NCBI GenBank assembly: GCA_023229545.1
Contig: JALNZB010000006.1
Coordinates: 1 to 64,000, forward strand
Direction of reading: 5' to 3'
Length of the DNA stretch: 64,000 bases
Source of the DNA: Sulfuritalea sp.
GTDB taxonomy: Bacteria; Pseudomonadota; Gammaproteobacteria; Burkholderiales; Rhodocyclaceae
The position numbers and the translations under genes were made by a program. Below are positions 36,785-44,290 of this stretch, one piece after another; position 1 is the first letter of the stretch, and each line of letters opens with the position of its first letter. A model generated the notes under the pieces. It searched no databases and had not been told where the DNA came from. It worked only from the letters and a program-made list of their open reading frames with translations.

Positions 36785-37633
36785 ATGGCCGTCGATCACT
36801 ACGAAAACTTTCCCGTTGCCTCGGTTCTGCTGCCGGCGCCTTTGCGCGAACCGGTGGCGGCCATCTACGACTTCGCCCGCAGCGCCGACGATTTCGCCGA
36901 CGAGGGAGACTTATCGCCGCAACAGCGCAGCGCGCTGCTGGCCGCCTATCAATCCGAACTGGACGCCATTGAGCGCGGCAACCCCACGCAGCATCCGGTG
37001 TTCCTCCGTCTGCGACCAGTGATCGCCCGCTACGACCTGCCGCTGCAACTGTTTCGCGACCTGCTCGATGCCTTCACGCAGGACGTGAGCAAGGACCGCT
37101 ACCGCGATTTTGCCGAACTCATGGACTACTGCCGCCGCTCGGCCGATCCGGTCGGCCGCCTGCTGCTGCATCTGTTCGGCCACGCCACCCCGGAAAACCT
37201 TTCCCGCTCGGACGCCATCTGCTCGGCGCTGCAACTCATCAACCACTGGCAGGATGTTGGCATCGACGCCGGCAAAGGCGTCAACGGTCGCATCTATCTA
37301 CCGCAGGACGACATGGCACGCTTTGGCGTCGGCGATGAGGACGTTTGCCGCCGCGCAGTTGGCAAACCCGTCAGCGCCGACTTTCGCTCGCTGCTGCAAT
37401 TCCAGGTTGACCGCGCCCGTGACCTGATGCTCTCCGGCGCGCCGCTGGGCTGGGACTTGCCGGGACGCATCGGCCTCGAAATCCGCGCCATCGTCGCCGG
37501 CGGCCTGCGCATCCTGGACAAGATCGAAGCCGTCGATGGCGATGTCTTCAACCAGCGTCCCGTGCTTCAAGCGCTCGACTGGCCGCTGATTGTCTGGCGC
37601 TCGCTGGTTCGCCCACTGGAGACCCACTGGTAA
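36785..37633 (+). CDS. hpnC: Hydroxysqualene synthase HpnC
   Basis: 282 residues, squalene/phytoene synthase fold. First Asp-rich motif YDFARSADDFADE and second motif NHWQDVGIDAGKG followed by GRIYLPQDDM. In the HpnCDE route HpnC converts presqualene diphosphate to hydroxysqualene. ATG at 36785 gives the family N-terminus (DHYENFPVASVLLP). The open frame further upstream overlaps the tRNA-Leu promoter region. First of three tightly packed hpn genes. Confidence 0.93.
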   Translation: MAVDHYENFPVASVLLPAPLREPVAAIYDFARSADDFADEGDLSPQQRSALLAAYQSELDAIERGNPTQHPVFLRLRPVIARYDLPLQLFRDLLDAFTQDVSKDRYRDFAELMDYCRRSADPVGRLLLHLFGHATPENLSRSDAICSALQLINHWQDVGIDAGKGVNGRIYLPQDDMARFGVGDEDVCRRAVGKPVSADFRSLLQFQVDRARDLMLSGAPLGWDLPGRIGLEIRAIVAGGLRILDKIEAVDGDVFNQRPVLQALDWPLIVWRSLVRPLETHW

Positions 37634-37640
37634 ATTCGCC

Positions 37641-38474
37641 GTGACCCCCGATCAATACTGCCAGGAACGCGCCGCGCAAAGCGGCTCCAGCTTCTATTAC
37701 AGCTTCCTGTTTCTCGAACCGCCGCGACGCCAGGCCATCACGGCGCTCTACGCCTTCTGCCGCGAAGTCGATGACGTGGTCGACGAATGTCCCGATGCCC
37801 TTTTGGCGCGTACCAAACTGGCTTGGTGGCGCGGTGAAACAAGCGCATTGTTTGAAGGCCACCCCACGCATCCGGTGACGCAGGCGCTGGCGACATCGCT
37901 GAAGACTTTCTCGCTGCCGCGAGAGCAGTTGCTGGAAATCATCGACGGCATGGAGATGGACCTCGACAATACGCGCTACGCCGATTTCAAGGCGCTGCAC
38001 TTGTATTGCTACCGCGTCGCCAGCGTGGTCGGCCTGCTCGCCGCCGAAATCTTCGGCTACACCGATCGCATGACGCTCAAATACGCCCACGATCTGGGCC
38101 TGGCCTTTCAGCTCACCAACATCATCCGCGATGTCGGCGAGGATGCGCGGCGCGGTCGCATCTACCTGCCGCAGGACGAACTGTTGCGCTTCGGCGTCGG
38201 CGAATCCGACCTGATCGAGGCCCGCTATTCCGACAACTTTCGCCAACTGATGGAATTTCAGGCCGAGCGCGCCAAAGCGACTTACCAGCAGGCCTTTGCC
38301 CAACTTCCCGCCGCCGACCGCAAGGCGCAGCGCGCCGGGCTCATCATGGCCGCCATCTACCGCGCCACGCTCGACGAGATCGTCCGCGACGGGTGCCGCG
38401 TGCTGGATCGCCGCACCTCCCTGCCTCCCCTGCGCAAGCTTTGGCTGGCCGGAAAAACGTGGCTGACGGCGTGA
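37641..38474 (+). CDS. hpnD: Presqualene diphosphate synthase HpnD
   Basis: 277 residues, condenses two farnesyl diphosphates. Motifs YAFCREVDDVVDE and TNIIRDVGEDARRG. Chosen start is the GTG at 37641 (TPDQYCQERAAQSGSSFYYS), matching the usual N-terminus of the family; an in-frame ATG at 37590 inside hpnC would add 17 residues. Its stop overlaps the hpnE GTG start (GTGA). Confidence 0.93.
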   Translation: MTPDQYCQERAAQSGSSFYYSFLFLEPPRRQAITALYAFCREVDDVVDECPDALLARTKLAWWRGETSALFEGHPTHPVTQALATSLKTFSLPREQLLEIIDGMEMDLDNTRYADFKALHLYCYRVASVVGLLAAEIFGYTDRMTLKYAHDLGLAFQLTNIIRDVGEDARRGRIYLPQDELLRFGVGESDLIEARYSDNFRQLMEFQAERAKATYQQAFAQLPAADRKAQRAGLIMAAIYRATLDEIVRDGCRVLDRRTSLPPLRKLWLAGKTWLTA

Positions 38475-39727
38475 AGCTCGCCGTCATCGGCGCCGGCTAC
38501 GCGGGGCTGGCCGCCGCCGTCGAACTGGCTGCTGCCGGAAAACAGGTCGAAGTATTCGAGGCCTCGCGAGTGCTCGGCGGACGCGCCCGTGCCACACAGA
38601 TCGACGGCTTCACCGTGGATAACGGGCAGCACATCCTCGTCGGCGCCTATACCGAAACCCAGCGCCTGATGCGCGCCGTCGGCGCCGATCCCGACAAGTT
38701 GCTCAAGCGCATCCCGCTGCGCTTTGAATTCCCCGGCGAATTCGTCATGGCCGCACCGCGCTTGCCGGCTCCGCTGCACACCGCTTTTGCGCTGCTGCTG
38801 GCGCAGGGACTCGACTGGCGCGAAAAGTGGGCGGCGCTCCGCCTCATGCGCGGCCTGCAAGCGGGCAAGTTCCGCATCGAGCCGGACATCACCGTGACCG
38901 CATGGCTGGACCGCAACAAAACGCCGTCCCGCCAGCGCCGACTTTTGTGGGAGCCGCTGTGCATCGCCGCGCTCAACACGCCCGCCGACCGCGCCTCGGC
39001 CCAAGTGCTGGCCAACGTCGTGCGCGACAGCCTCGCCGGTTCGCGCTCCGCCAGCGACATGCTGCTGCCGCAGGTGAATCTGTCGGCGCTGTTTCCCGAA
39101 CCTGCCGCGCAGTTCATTACCCAGCACGGCGGCACCGTGCATTCCGGCCACCGCGTCAGTTCCCTGCGGCGCGAAGGCGACGCATGGCTGATCGATGACA
39201 CCGGCCCCTTCGCGCAAATCATTCTCGCCGTCGCGCCCTATCACCTCGCCAACCTGGTGCCCGAGCTGGCGCCCGAAGTGGCTCACTTCGACTGGGAACC
39301 CATCGTCACCAGTTACTTCCGCTATCCCGCCGCGATGCACCTGCCGCGCCCCATGCTCGGCGTCGACGCGGGGCTGGCGCAATGGCTGTTCGACCGGGGA
39401 CAACTCTGCGGACAACACGGCCTGATCGCCGCCGTTATCAGCGCGCGCGGTCGGCATCTGGACCTGCCGGCGGCGGAACTCGAACGCGGCATTCACGAAG
39501 AAATCGCGAAGCTCGTTCCCAATCTGCCTGCACCGCTGGCCGTGCAAACCATCACCGAAAAGCGCGCCACTTTCGCCTGCGTGCCGAATCTGCAACGACC
39601 GGGAACACGAACCGACCTGCCCGGCCTGTGGCTGGCCGGCGACTATGTTGCCGGCAACTATCCGGCGACGATCGAGGGTGCGGTGAGAAGCGGGGTGGCT
39701 GCGGCGCGGGGCGTTCTCGACACCTGA
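38471..39727 (+). CDS. hpnE: Hydroxysqualene dehydroxylase HpnE
   Basis: 418 residues, flavin amine-oxidase/phytoene-desaturase fold with dinucleotide motif KLAVIGAGYAGLAAAVEL at the N-terminus and the C-terminal FAD motif LPGLWLAGDYVAGNYPAT. Reduces hydroxysqualene to squalene. The GTG at 38471 overlaps the hpnD stop, indicating translational coupling. No squalene-hopene cyclase gene is in the window. Confidence 0.93.
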   Translation: MKLAVIGAGYAGLAAAVELAAAGKQVEVFEASRVLGGRARATQIDGFTVDNGQHILVGAYTETQRLMRAVGADPDKLLKRIPLRFEFPGEFVMAAPRLPAPLHTAFALLLAQGLDWREKWAALRLMRGLQAGKFRIEPDITVTAWLDRNKTPSRQRRLLWEPLCIAALNTPADRASAQVLANVVRDSLAGSRSASDMLLPQVNLSALFPEPAAQFITQHGGTVHSGHRVSSLRREGDAWLIDDTGPFAQIILAVAPYHLANLVPELAPEVAHFDWEPIVTSYFRYPAAMHLPRPMLGVDAGLAQWLFDRGQLCGQHGLIAAVISARGRHLDLPAAELERGIHEEIAKLVPNLPAPLAVQTITEKRATFACVPNLQRPGTRTDLPGLWLAGDYVAGNYPATIEGAVRSGVAAARGVLDT

Positions 39728-39729
39728 GC

Positions 39730-39751
39730 CGCCGTCTCGCCAGCGCCGACT
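39730..39751 (+). repeat. Dispersed 22-bp intergenic repeat, copy 3
   Basis: CGCCGTCTCGCC then AGCGCCGACT, three bases after the hpnE stop. Confidence 0.6.
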
Positions 39752-39770
39752 TTAGTTGCGGTCGCTGCGC

Positions 39771-39795
39771 TTAACGCCGATAGGACTGGCGTTAA
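39771..39795. terminator. Hairpin between convergent hpnE and ybbA-like genes
   Basis: TTAACGCC (39771-39778) pairs with GGCGTTAA (39788-39795), 9-base loop. No T-run follows, so it may be a factor-dependent terminator or a repeat-associated hairpin. Confidence 0.4.
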
Positions 39796-39815
39796 CCTCC
39801 ACTGAAACTTCGTTT

Positions 39816-40520
39816 TCAGCCGACGATGCGTCCGGCGTCCAGGCGCAATGTTCGCCCGCAGCGATGCGCCAGTGCCTCGTCGTGGGTCACCAGAATCAAC
39901 GTGGTGCCGGCTTCGGCGTTCATGGCGAACATCAGCTCGATGATCTGCGCGCCGGTGGCGGCATCGAGATTGCCGGTCGGCTCGTCGGCCAGCAGCAGTT
40001 GCGGTCGCATGGCGAAGGCGCGCGCCAGCGCCACGCGCTGCTGCTCGCCGCCGGAAAGATGCTTCGGGTAGTGCGCCAGTCGCGCGCCGAGGCCGACGCG
40101 CCCCAGCATCGCCTCGGCGGTGGCGCGGGCGTCGGCCCAGCCCGCCAGTTCCAGCGGCAGCATGGTGTTCTCCAACGCGGTCAGGGCCGGCAGCAACTGG
40201 AAGGACTGGAAGACGAAGCCGAGCAAGCGACCGCGCAGTGCGGCGCGCGCATCCTCGTCGAGTTCGCTCATATCCTGCCCGCCGAGAATCACTCTGCCCG
40301 CCGTGGGCAAATCGAGACCCGCCATCAGTCCGAGCAAGGTCGACTTGCCCGAACCGGAGGCGCCGACAATGGCCACCGCCTCGCCGGAAGTCACGGCAAA
40401 CGAAATCTCGTGCAGAATCGTGAGCGTGTCATCGCCGCTGGGCACGATCTTGCCCAGCGCCACGATATCGATTACCACGTCCGTGATCGCCGCATCTGTC
40501 GCCAACTGATTTTCACGCAT
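39816..40520 (-). CDS. YbbA-like ABC transporter ATP-binding protein
   Basis: 234 residues from the ATG at 40520. Walker A VGASGSGKSTLLG, signature LSGGEQQRVALARA, Walker B LLLADEPTGNLD and the switch His in LVTHDEALA, in the LolD/MacB/YbbA-type subgroup. In many proteobacteria it is divergent from tesA, as here, and works with the permease YbbP; no permease follows in this window. The ATG shares the bases CATG with the divergent tesA start; the frame is open further upstream, inside tesA. Confidence 0.88.
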   Translation of the reverse strand: MRENQLATDAAITDVVIDIVALGKIVPSGDDTLTILHEISFAVTSGEAVAIVGASGSGKSTLLGLMAGLDLPTAGRVILGGQDMSELDEDARAALRGRLLGFVFQSFQLLPALTALENTMLPLELAGWADARATAEAMLGRVGLGARLAHYPKHLSGGEQQRVALARAFAMRPQLLLADEPTGNLDAATGAQIIELMFAMNAEAGTTLILVTHDEALAHRCGRTLRLDAGRIVG

Positions 40521-41136
40521 GTTCAAACGATTCCTCTCCCGCTTCTGTTTCCTGATGCTATTTTCATGCAGTCTCGCCGCCGCCGCAGAACCACGCATTC
40601 TGGTCTATGGCGACAGCCTCTCGGCCGGTTTTGGCATCGGCATCCGCCAGAGCTGGCCGGCCCTGCTCGAACAGCGCCTGAAGACCAGCGGTTCCGGCTT
40701 CACCGTCACCAACGCCAGCATCAGCGGTGAAACCACGGCAGGCGGACGCGCGCGCTTTGCCGCGACACTAACCCAATTCAGGCCCGCCGTCGTCATTCTC
40801 GCACTCGGCGCCAACGACGGCTTGCGCGGCCTGCCGGTGGCGGCGATGAAGGACAATCTTGCATTCATGGTAACGCTGGCGAAGCAGCATGGCGCGCGAG
40901 TGCTGCTGATCGGCATGCATTTGCCGCCCAATTACGGGCCGAAGTACACACGGGAATTCGATGCCGCCTTCCGCGATCTCGCGAAGCGCGAGAAAGTCGC
41001 CTTGCTGCCCTTCCTGCTCGAACCCATCGTCTTCGACCGGAACGCCTATCAGGCCGACGGCCTGCACCCGACCGCAGCCGCACAACCAAGGATTCTGGAT
41101 CACGTCTGGACCGCGCTCAAACCGCTGATTACATAA
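40519..41136 (+). CDS. tesA: TesA-type esterase/lysophospholipase
   Basis: 205 residues, GDSL/SGNH hydrolase. Signal peptide (FLSRFCFLMLFSCSLAAAA), catalytic Ser in YGDSLSAGFG, oxyanion Gly in ASISGETTAGG, Asn in LALGANDGLRG, and Asp/His in ADGLHPTAAA. A periplasmic thioesterase/arylesterase. ATG at 40519 overlaps the divergent start of the ATPase gene. Confidence 0.93.
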   Translation: MFKRFLSRFCFLMLFSCSLAAAAEPRILVYGDSLSAGFGIGIRQSWPALLEQRLKTSGSGFTVTNASISGETTAGGRARFAATLTQFRPAVVILALGANDGLRGLPVAAMKDNLAFMVTLAKQHGARVLLIGMHLPPNYGPKYTREFDAAFRDLAKREKVALLPFLLEPIVFDRNAYQADGLHPTAAAQPRILDHVWTALKPLIT

Positions 41137-41142
41137 GAACCC

Positions 41143-42204
41143 ATGTCAAAACAATTGCCCAAGGGAGTGGCGACGGTAGCACAACTCGCCGAATTCGACA
41201 CCCTGATCGACGCCCGCGCGCCGAGCGAGTTTGCCGAGGATCATCTGCCCGGCGCCATCAGCATGCCGGTGCTGAACGACGAGGAGCGCGCCCGCGTCGG
41301 CACGCTCTACAAGCAGGTGTCGGTATTCGAGGCGAAGAAAGTCGGCGCCGCGCTGGTGGCGAAGAACATCGCGCGGCACATCGAAGAGCACATGCTCGAC
41401 AAGCCCAAGAGCTGGCGACCGCTGCTCTATTGCTGGCGCGGCGGCCAGCGCAGCGGCGCCTTCAGCCACATCCTGCGCGAAATCGGCTGGAATGCCCATC
41501 GCATTCAGGGGGGCTACAAGGTCTGGCGCCGGCATGTCATCGAGCAATTGACCTTGCTGCCGCCGCAAGTGAAATTCCGCGTCGTCACCGGCGCCACCGG
41601 CAGCGGCAAGAGCCGCCTGCTGGAAGCCCTGGCGGCGCGCGGCGGGCAGGTGCTGCATCTTGAGGAGCTGGCGGCGCACAAGGGCTCGGTGCTGGGCAAT
41701 TTGCCCGGCCAGCCGCAACCCGCGCAGAAGGGCTTCGAGTCGCAGCTGTTCGCCGCACTGTCGGCGCTGGACCTGACGCAGCCGGTGTTTGTCGAGGCCG
41801 AGAGCCGCAAGATCGGTCGTCTGCAACTGCCCGACGCGCTGCTGGACGCCATCCGCCGCGCTCCCGGCCTGCGGATCGAGGCATCGCTGCCGGCCCGTGT
41901 TGAATTCCTGCTGCGCGACTATGACTATGCCATCGCCGACCCGGCCTGGCTGATCGAGCGACTCGACCAGCTCAAAGGCCTGCAAAGCAACGAGACGCTG
42001 GAGCGCTGGCGTTCGCTGATTGCCGAACAAAAATTCCCGGCTCTGGTGGAAGAACTGTTGACGCTGCACTACGACCCGCTCTATCAGCGTTCGCAAACCA
42101 GCAACTTCAACTCGTATGCAGACTCGGTCCGCTACACCACGGACCAGCTCGATGCCGCCGCGCTCGACCAGTTGGCGGCAGAAATTCTCGCCACATCCGC
42201 CTGA
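41143..42204 (+). CDS. mnmH: tRNA 2-selenouridine synthase
   Basis: 353 residues. N-terminal rhodanese domain with catalytic Cys in LLYCWRGGQRSGA, then a P-loop domain (VTGATGSGKSRLLE). It replaces sulfur by selenium, via a geranylated intermediate, at U34 of certain tRNAs, using selenophosphate from SelD (not in the window). Starts six bases after tesA stops. Confidence 0.95.
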   Translation: MSKQLPKGVATVAQLAEFDTLIDARAPSEFAEDHLPGAISMPVLNDEERARVGTLYKQVSVFEAKKVGAALVAKNIARHIEEHMLDKPKSWRPLLYCWRGGQRSGAFSHILREIGWNAHRIQGGYKVWRRHVIEQLTLLPPQVKFRVVTGATGSGKSRLLEALAARGGQVLHLEELAAHKGSVLGNLPGQPQPAQKGFESQLFAALSALDLTQPVFVEAESRKIGRLQLPDALLDAIRRAPGLRIEASLPARVEFLLRDYDYAIADPAWLIERLDQLKGLQSNETLERWRSLIAEQKFPALVEELLTLHYDPLYQRSQTSNFNSYADSVRYTTDQLDAAALDQLAAEILATSA

Positions 42205-42226
42205 TCAGATCACCGGAACCGGATTG

Positions 42227-42772
42227 TCACGACGGCAGGCGCGGATCGATGCGTCTTGTGGCACACAAACGCTGCATCACCGCCGGGCGCGGAACATCGA
42301 CTTCCCCCTGCTCGAAGGCCACCACCGTCAACCGCCGTCGCACCACATCCAGCAGCTCGCCCGGGCGCAGCAGGTAAGCCGGATTGGCAGGCTTGCCGAA
42401 GCGCTCGTTGCCAACCATGAAGGTTTCGTAGATCAATATCCCATTCACGTCGAGCGCATTGAGCAGCATCGGCAACAGCGGTCGATAGAGATAATTGGTG
42501 ACGACAATGCCGTCGAAGGTCCGACCGTGATACGGCCAGGGACCGCCCTCAAGGTCGGCGGTGCGCGTGACGATGCCGGGCGCACGGGCCGCTATCCCGG
42601 CCAAAAGCACGGCATCGCGGTCAACCGCTTCCACCTGGTAACCGCGCTCCGCCAACAGCAGTGAATGCCGCCCCTGGCCGCAGGCCATATCCAGCACCGA
42701 GCCGCCGACCGCGATCAGAGGCAAGAATCGTTGCACCCAAAGCGATGTCATTTCGCTCATTTGTATTGTCAT
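42227..42772 (-). CDS. Class I SAM-dependent methyltransferase
   Basis: 181 residues from the ATG at 42772. Motif I VLDMACGQGRHSLLLA, acidic loop VEAVDRD and post-II region FDGIVVTNYLYRPLL; related to TehB-like small methyltransferases. The substrate is unknown. Start codon choices (42784, 42772, 42760) overlap or touch the divergent cyclase start. Convergent with mnmH. Confidence 0.85.
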   Translation of the reverse strand: MTIQMSEMTSLWVQRFLPLIAVGGSVLDMACGQGRHSLLLAERGYQVEAVDRDAVLLAGIAARAPGIVTRTADLEGGPWPYHGRTFDGIVVTNYLYRPLLPMLLNALDVNGILIYETFMVGNERFGKPANPAYLLRPGELLDVVRRRLTVVAFEQGEVDVPRPAVMQRLCATRRIDPRLPS

Positions 42773-44189
42773 GTCGGGTATCATTTTGAATCTAAATCAA
42801 GACGCAAGCCACTTTTTTGGCTTAACACCTCACCTCATGCCCGTATCACCGAGCACGACCGCTGGCAACGCACGGGGCAACACCGACGTCTCGGGCGACC
42901 GGCTGAGCACCATAACGGAAGCCTACAGCCGCTTCGTCCCGCGCGAATTCTTGACCTTGCTGGGTATTGAAGACATTCGCAAGGTCGAACTCGGCCAGCA
43001 GGTCGAACGCAAGATGACGATCCTGTTCTCCGACATCCGCGACTTCACTTCGCTGTCGGAGTCGATGAGTCCGCAGGAGAATTTCAACTTTCTCAACTCC
43101 TATCTGGTCCAGATGGAGCCGGTGATCACCGCTCACGGCGGTTTCATCGACAAATACATCGGCGATGGCATCATGGCGCTGTTCCCCGCCTCGCCGGATG
43201 CGGCGTTGCGCTGCGGTCTGGCGATGCTGGAACGGCTTGAGGAATACAACCAGGGTCGCCAGCGCGCCGGCTATCGTCCGATCAGGATCGGTATCGGCAT
43301 CAACACCGGCATCGTCATCCTTGGCACGGTGGGCGGCGCCTCGCGTATGGATGGCACAGTGATTGGCGATGCGGTCAACCTCGCGGCGCGGCTGGAACGC
43401 CTCACCAAGGAATACAGGGTATCAATTCTGATCAGCGAATACACGCTGTACAGCCTTGACGAGCCGAACCTCTGGTTGATCCGCTTTCTTGATCGTACCC
43501 ATGTACGTGGCAAGCAGGACAATCAATCGGTATATGAGGTCTTCAACGGCGATCCCATTCCCCTGATTGAGGCCAAGACAAAGACCCTGAACGCTTTCGA
43601 GCAGGCTCTGGCCTACTATCACCTCGATGACCTCCAAACCGCCCGCGAGCGGCTGGTTGCCTGCCTTGCGATTGCGCCCGACGACGCCGCCGCCCGCGTC
43701 TATCTCGAACGCTGCGACAATCCGGCCCTTTGTCCGGACAATCAGCGGGCCGAGCTAACGTCCAGTTGGCGGGATGAGTACTCATTTGGCCATGCGGCAG
43801 TGGATGCGGCGCACATGAATCTGCTCGCCGACATGAATGCGCTGGCCCGAGCGGTCAACGTCGGCGCCTGGAATCTGACGCCGCCCCTCCTGGCGCAGAT
43901 CCAGTTTACTGCGGCCCACGATTTCATGATCGAAGAACAGCTGATGGTGGACGACGAATATCCTTTCCTCGACCTGCACGCACGCCAGCACCAGCGCTTT
44001 TTCGAGTACTTTGGCGAGTTGCGCCGCGAAATAGAGCGCGGAGAGGAAAACAGGGTTTATCTGGCCTTCCGCGTCAAGCGCTTGCTGACCGACTGGTTGG
44101 TCAACCACATTCTCAATGCCGATCGCCATTTTGGTCACTATCTAAATGGCAGACTGAAAAGCAGTCGCCAAAAACCGGACAATCTGTAA
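42771..44189 (+). CDS. Class III adenylate/guanylate cyclase fused to bacteriohemerythrin
   Basis: 472 residues. Cyclase domain (~75-265) with metal-binding Asp residues in ILFSDIRDFTSLSE and YIGDGIMALF and the motif GDAVNLAARLERL. A TPR-like linker (AFEQALAYYHLDDLQTARER, ~275-320) and a hemerythrin domain (~335-460) follow, with the iron ligands in FGHAAVDAAH, HDFMIEEQLM, DLHARQHQRFF and NHILNADRHFG: a full His/Glu/Asp set. Predicts cyclic-nucleotide synthesis modulated by O2 or NO. The start at 42771 leaves no leader; an ATG at 42837 would leave an AT-rich promoter region free. Located 101 bases upstream of the Pat gene. Confidence 0.9.
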   Translation: MSGIILNLNQDASHFFGLTPHLMPVSPSTTAGNARGNTDVSGDRLSTITEAYSRFVPREFLTLLGIEDIRKVELGQQVERKMTILFSDIRDFTSLSESMSPQENFNFLNSYLVQMEPVITAHGGFIDKYIGDGIMALFPASPDAALRCGLAMLERLEEYNQGRQRAGYRPIRIGIGINTGIVILGTVGGASRMDGTVIGDAVNLAARLERLTKEYRVSILISEYTLYSLDEPNLWLIRFLDRTHVRGKQDNQSVYEVFNGDPIPLIEAKTKTLNAFEQALAYYHLDDLQTARERLVACLAIAPDDAAARVYLERCDNPALCPDNQRAELTSSWRDEYSFGHAAVDAAHMNLLADMNALARAVNVGAWNLTPPLLAQIQFTAAHDFMIEEQLMVDDEYPFLDLHARQHQRFFEYFGELRREIERGEENRVYLAFRVKRLLTDWLVNHILNADRHFGHYLNGRLKSSRQKPDNL

Positions 44190-44290
44190 GGCGCCAGGAC
44201 AAGCACGAACGCCTGGAAGGTGCTATGCTTTTTGCTGCGCTGCACCAACCATCTTGACCAAACACCCAGTCGACGCTGCGGAGCGCCGTC

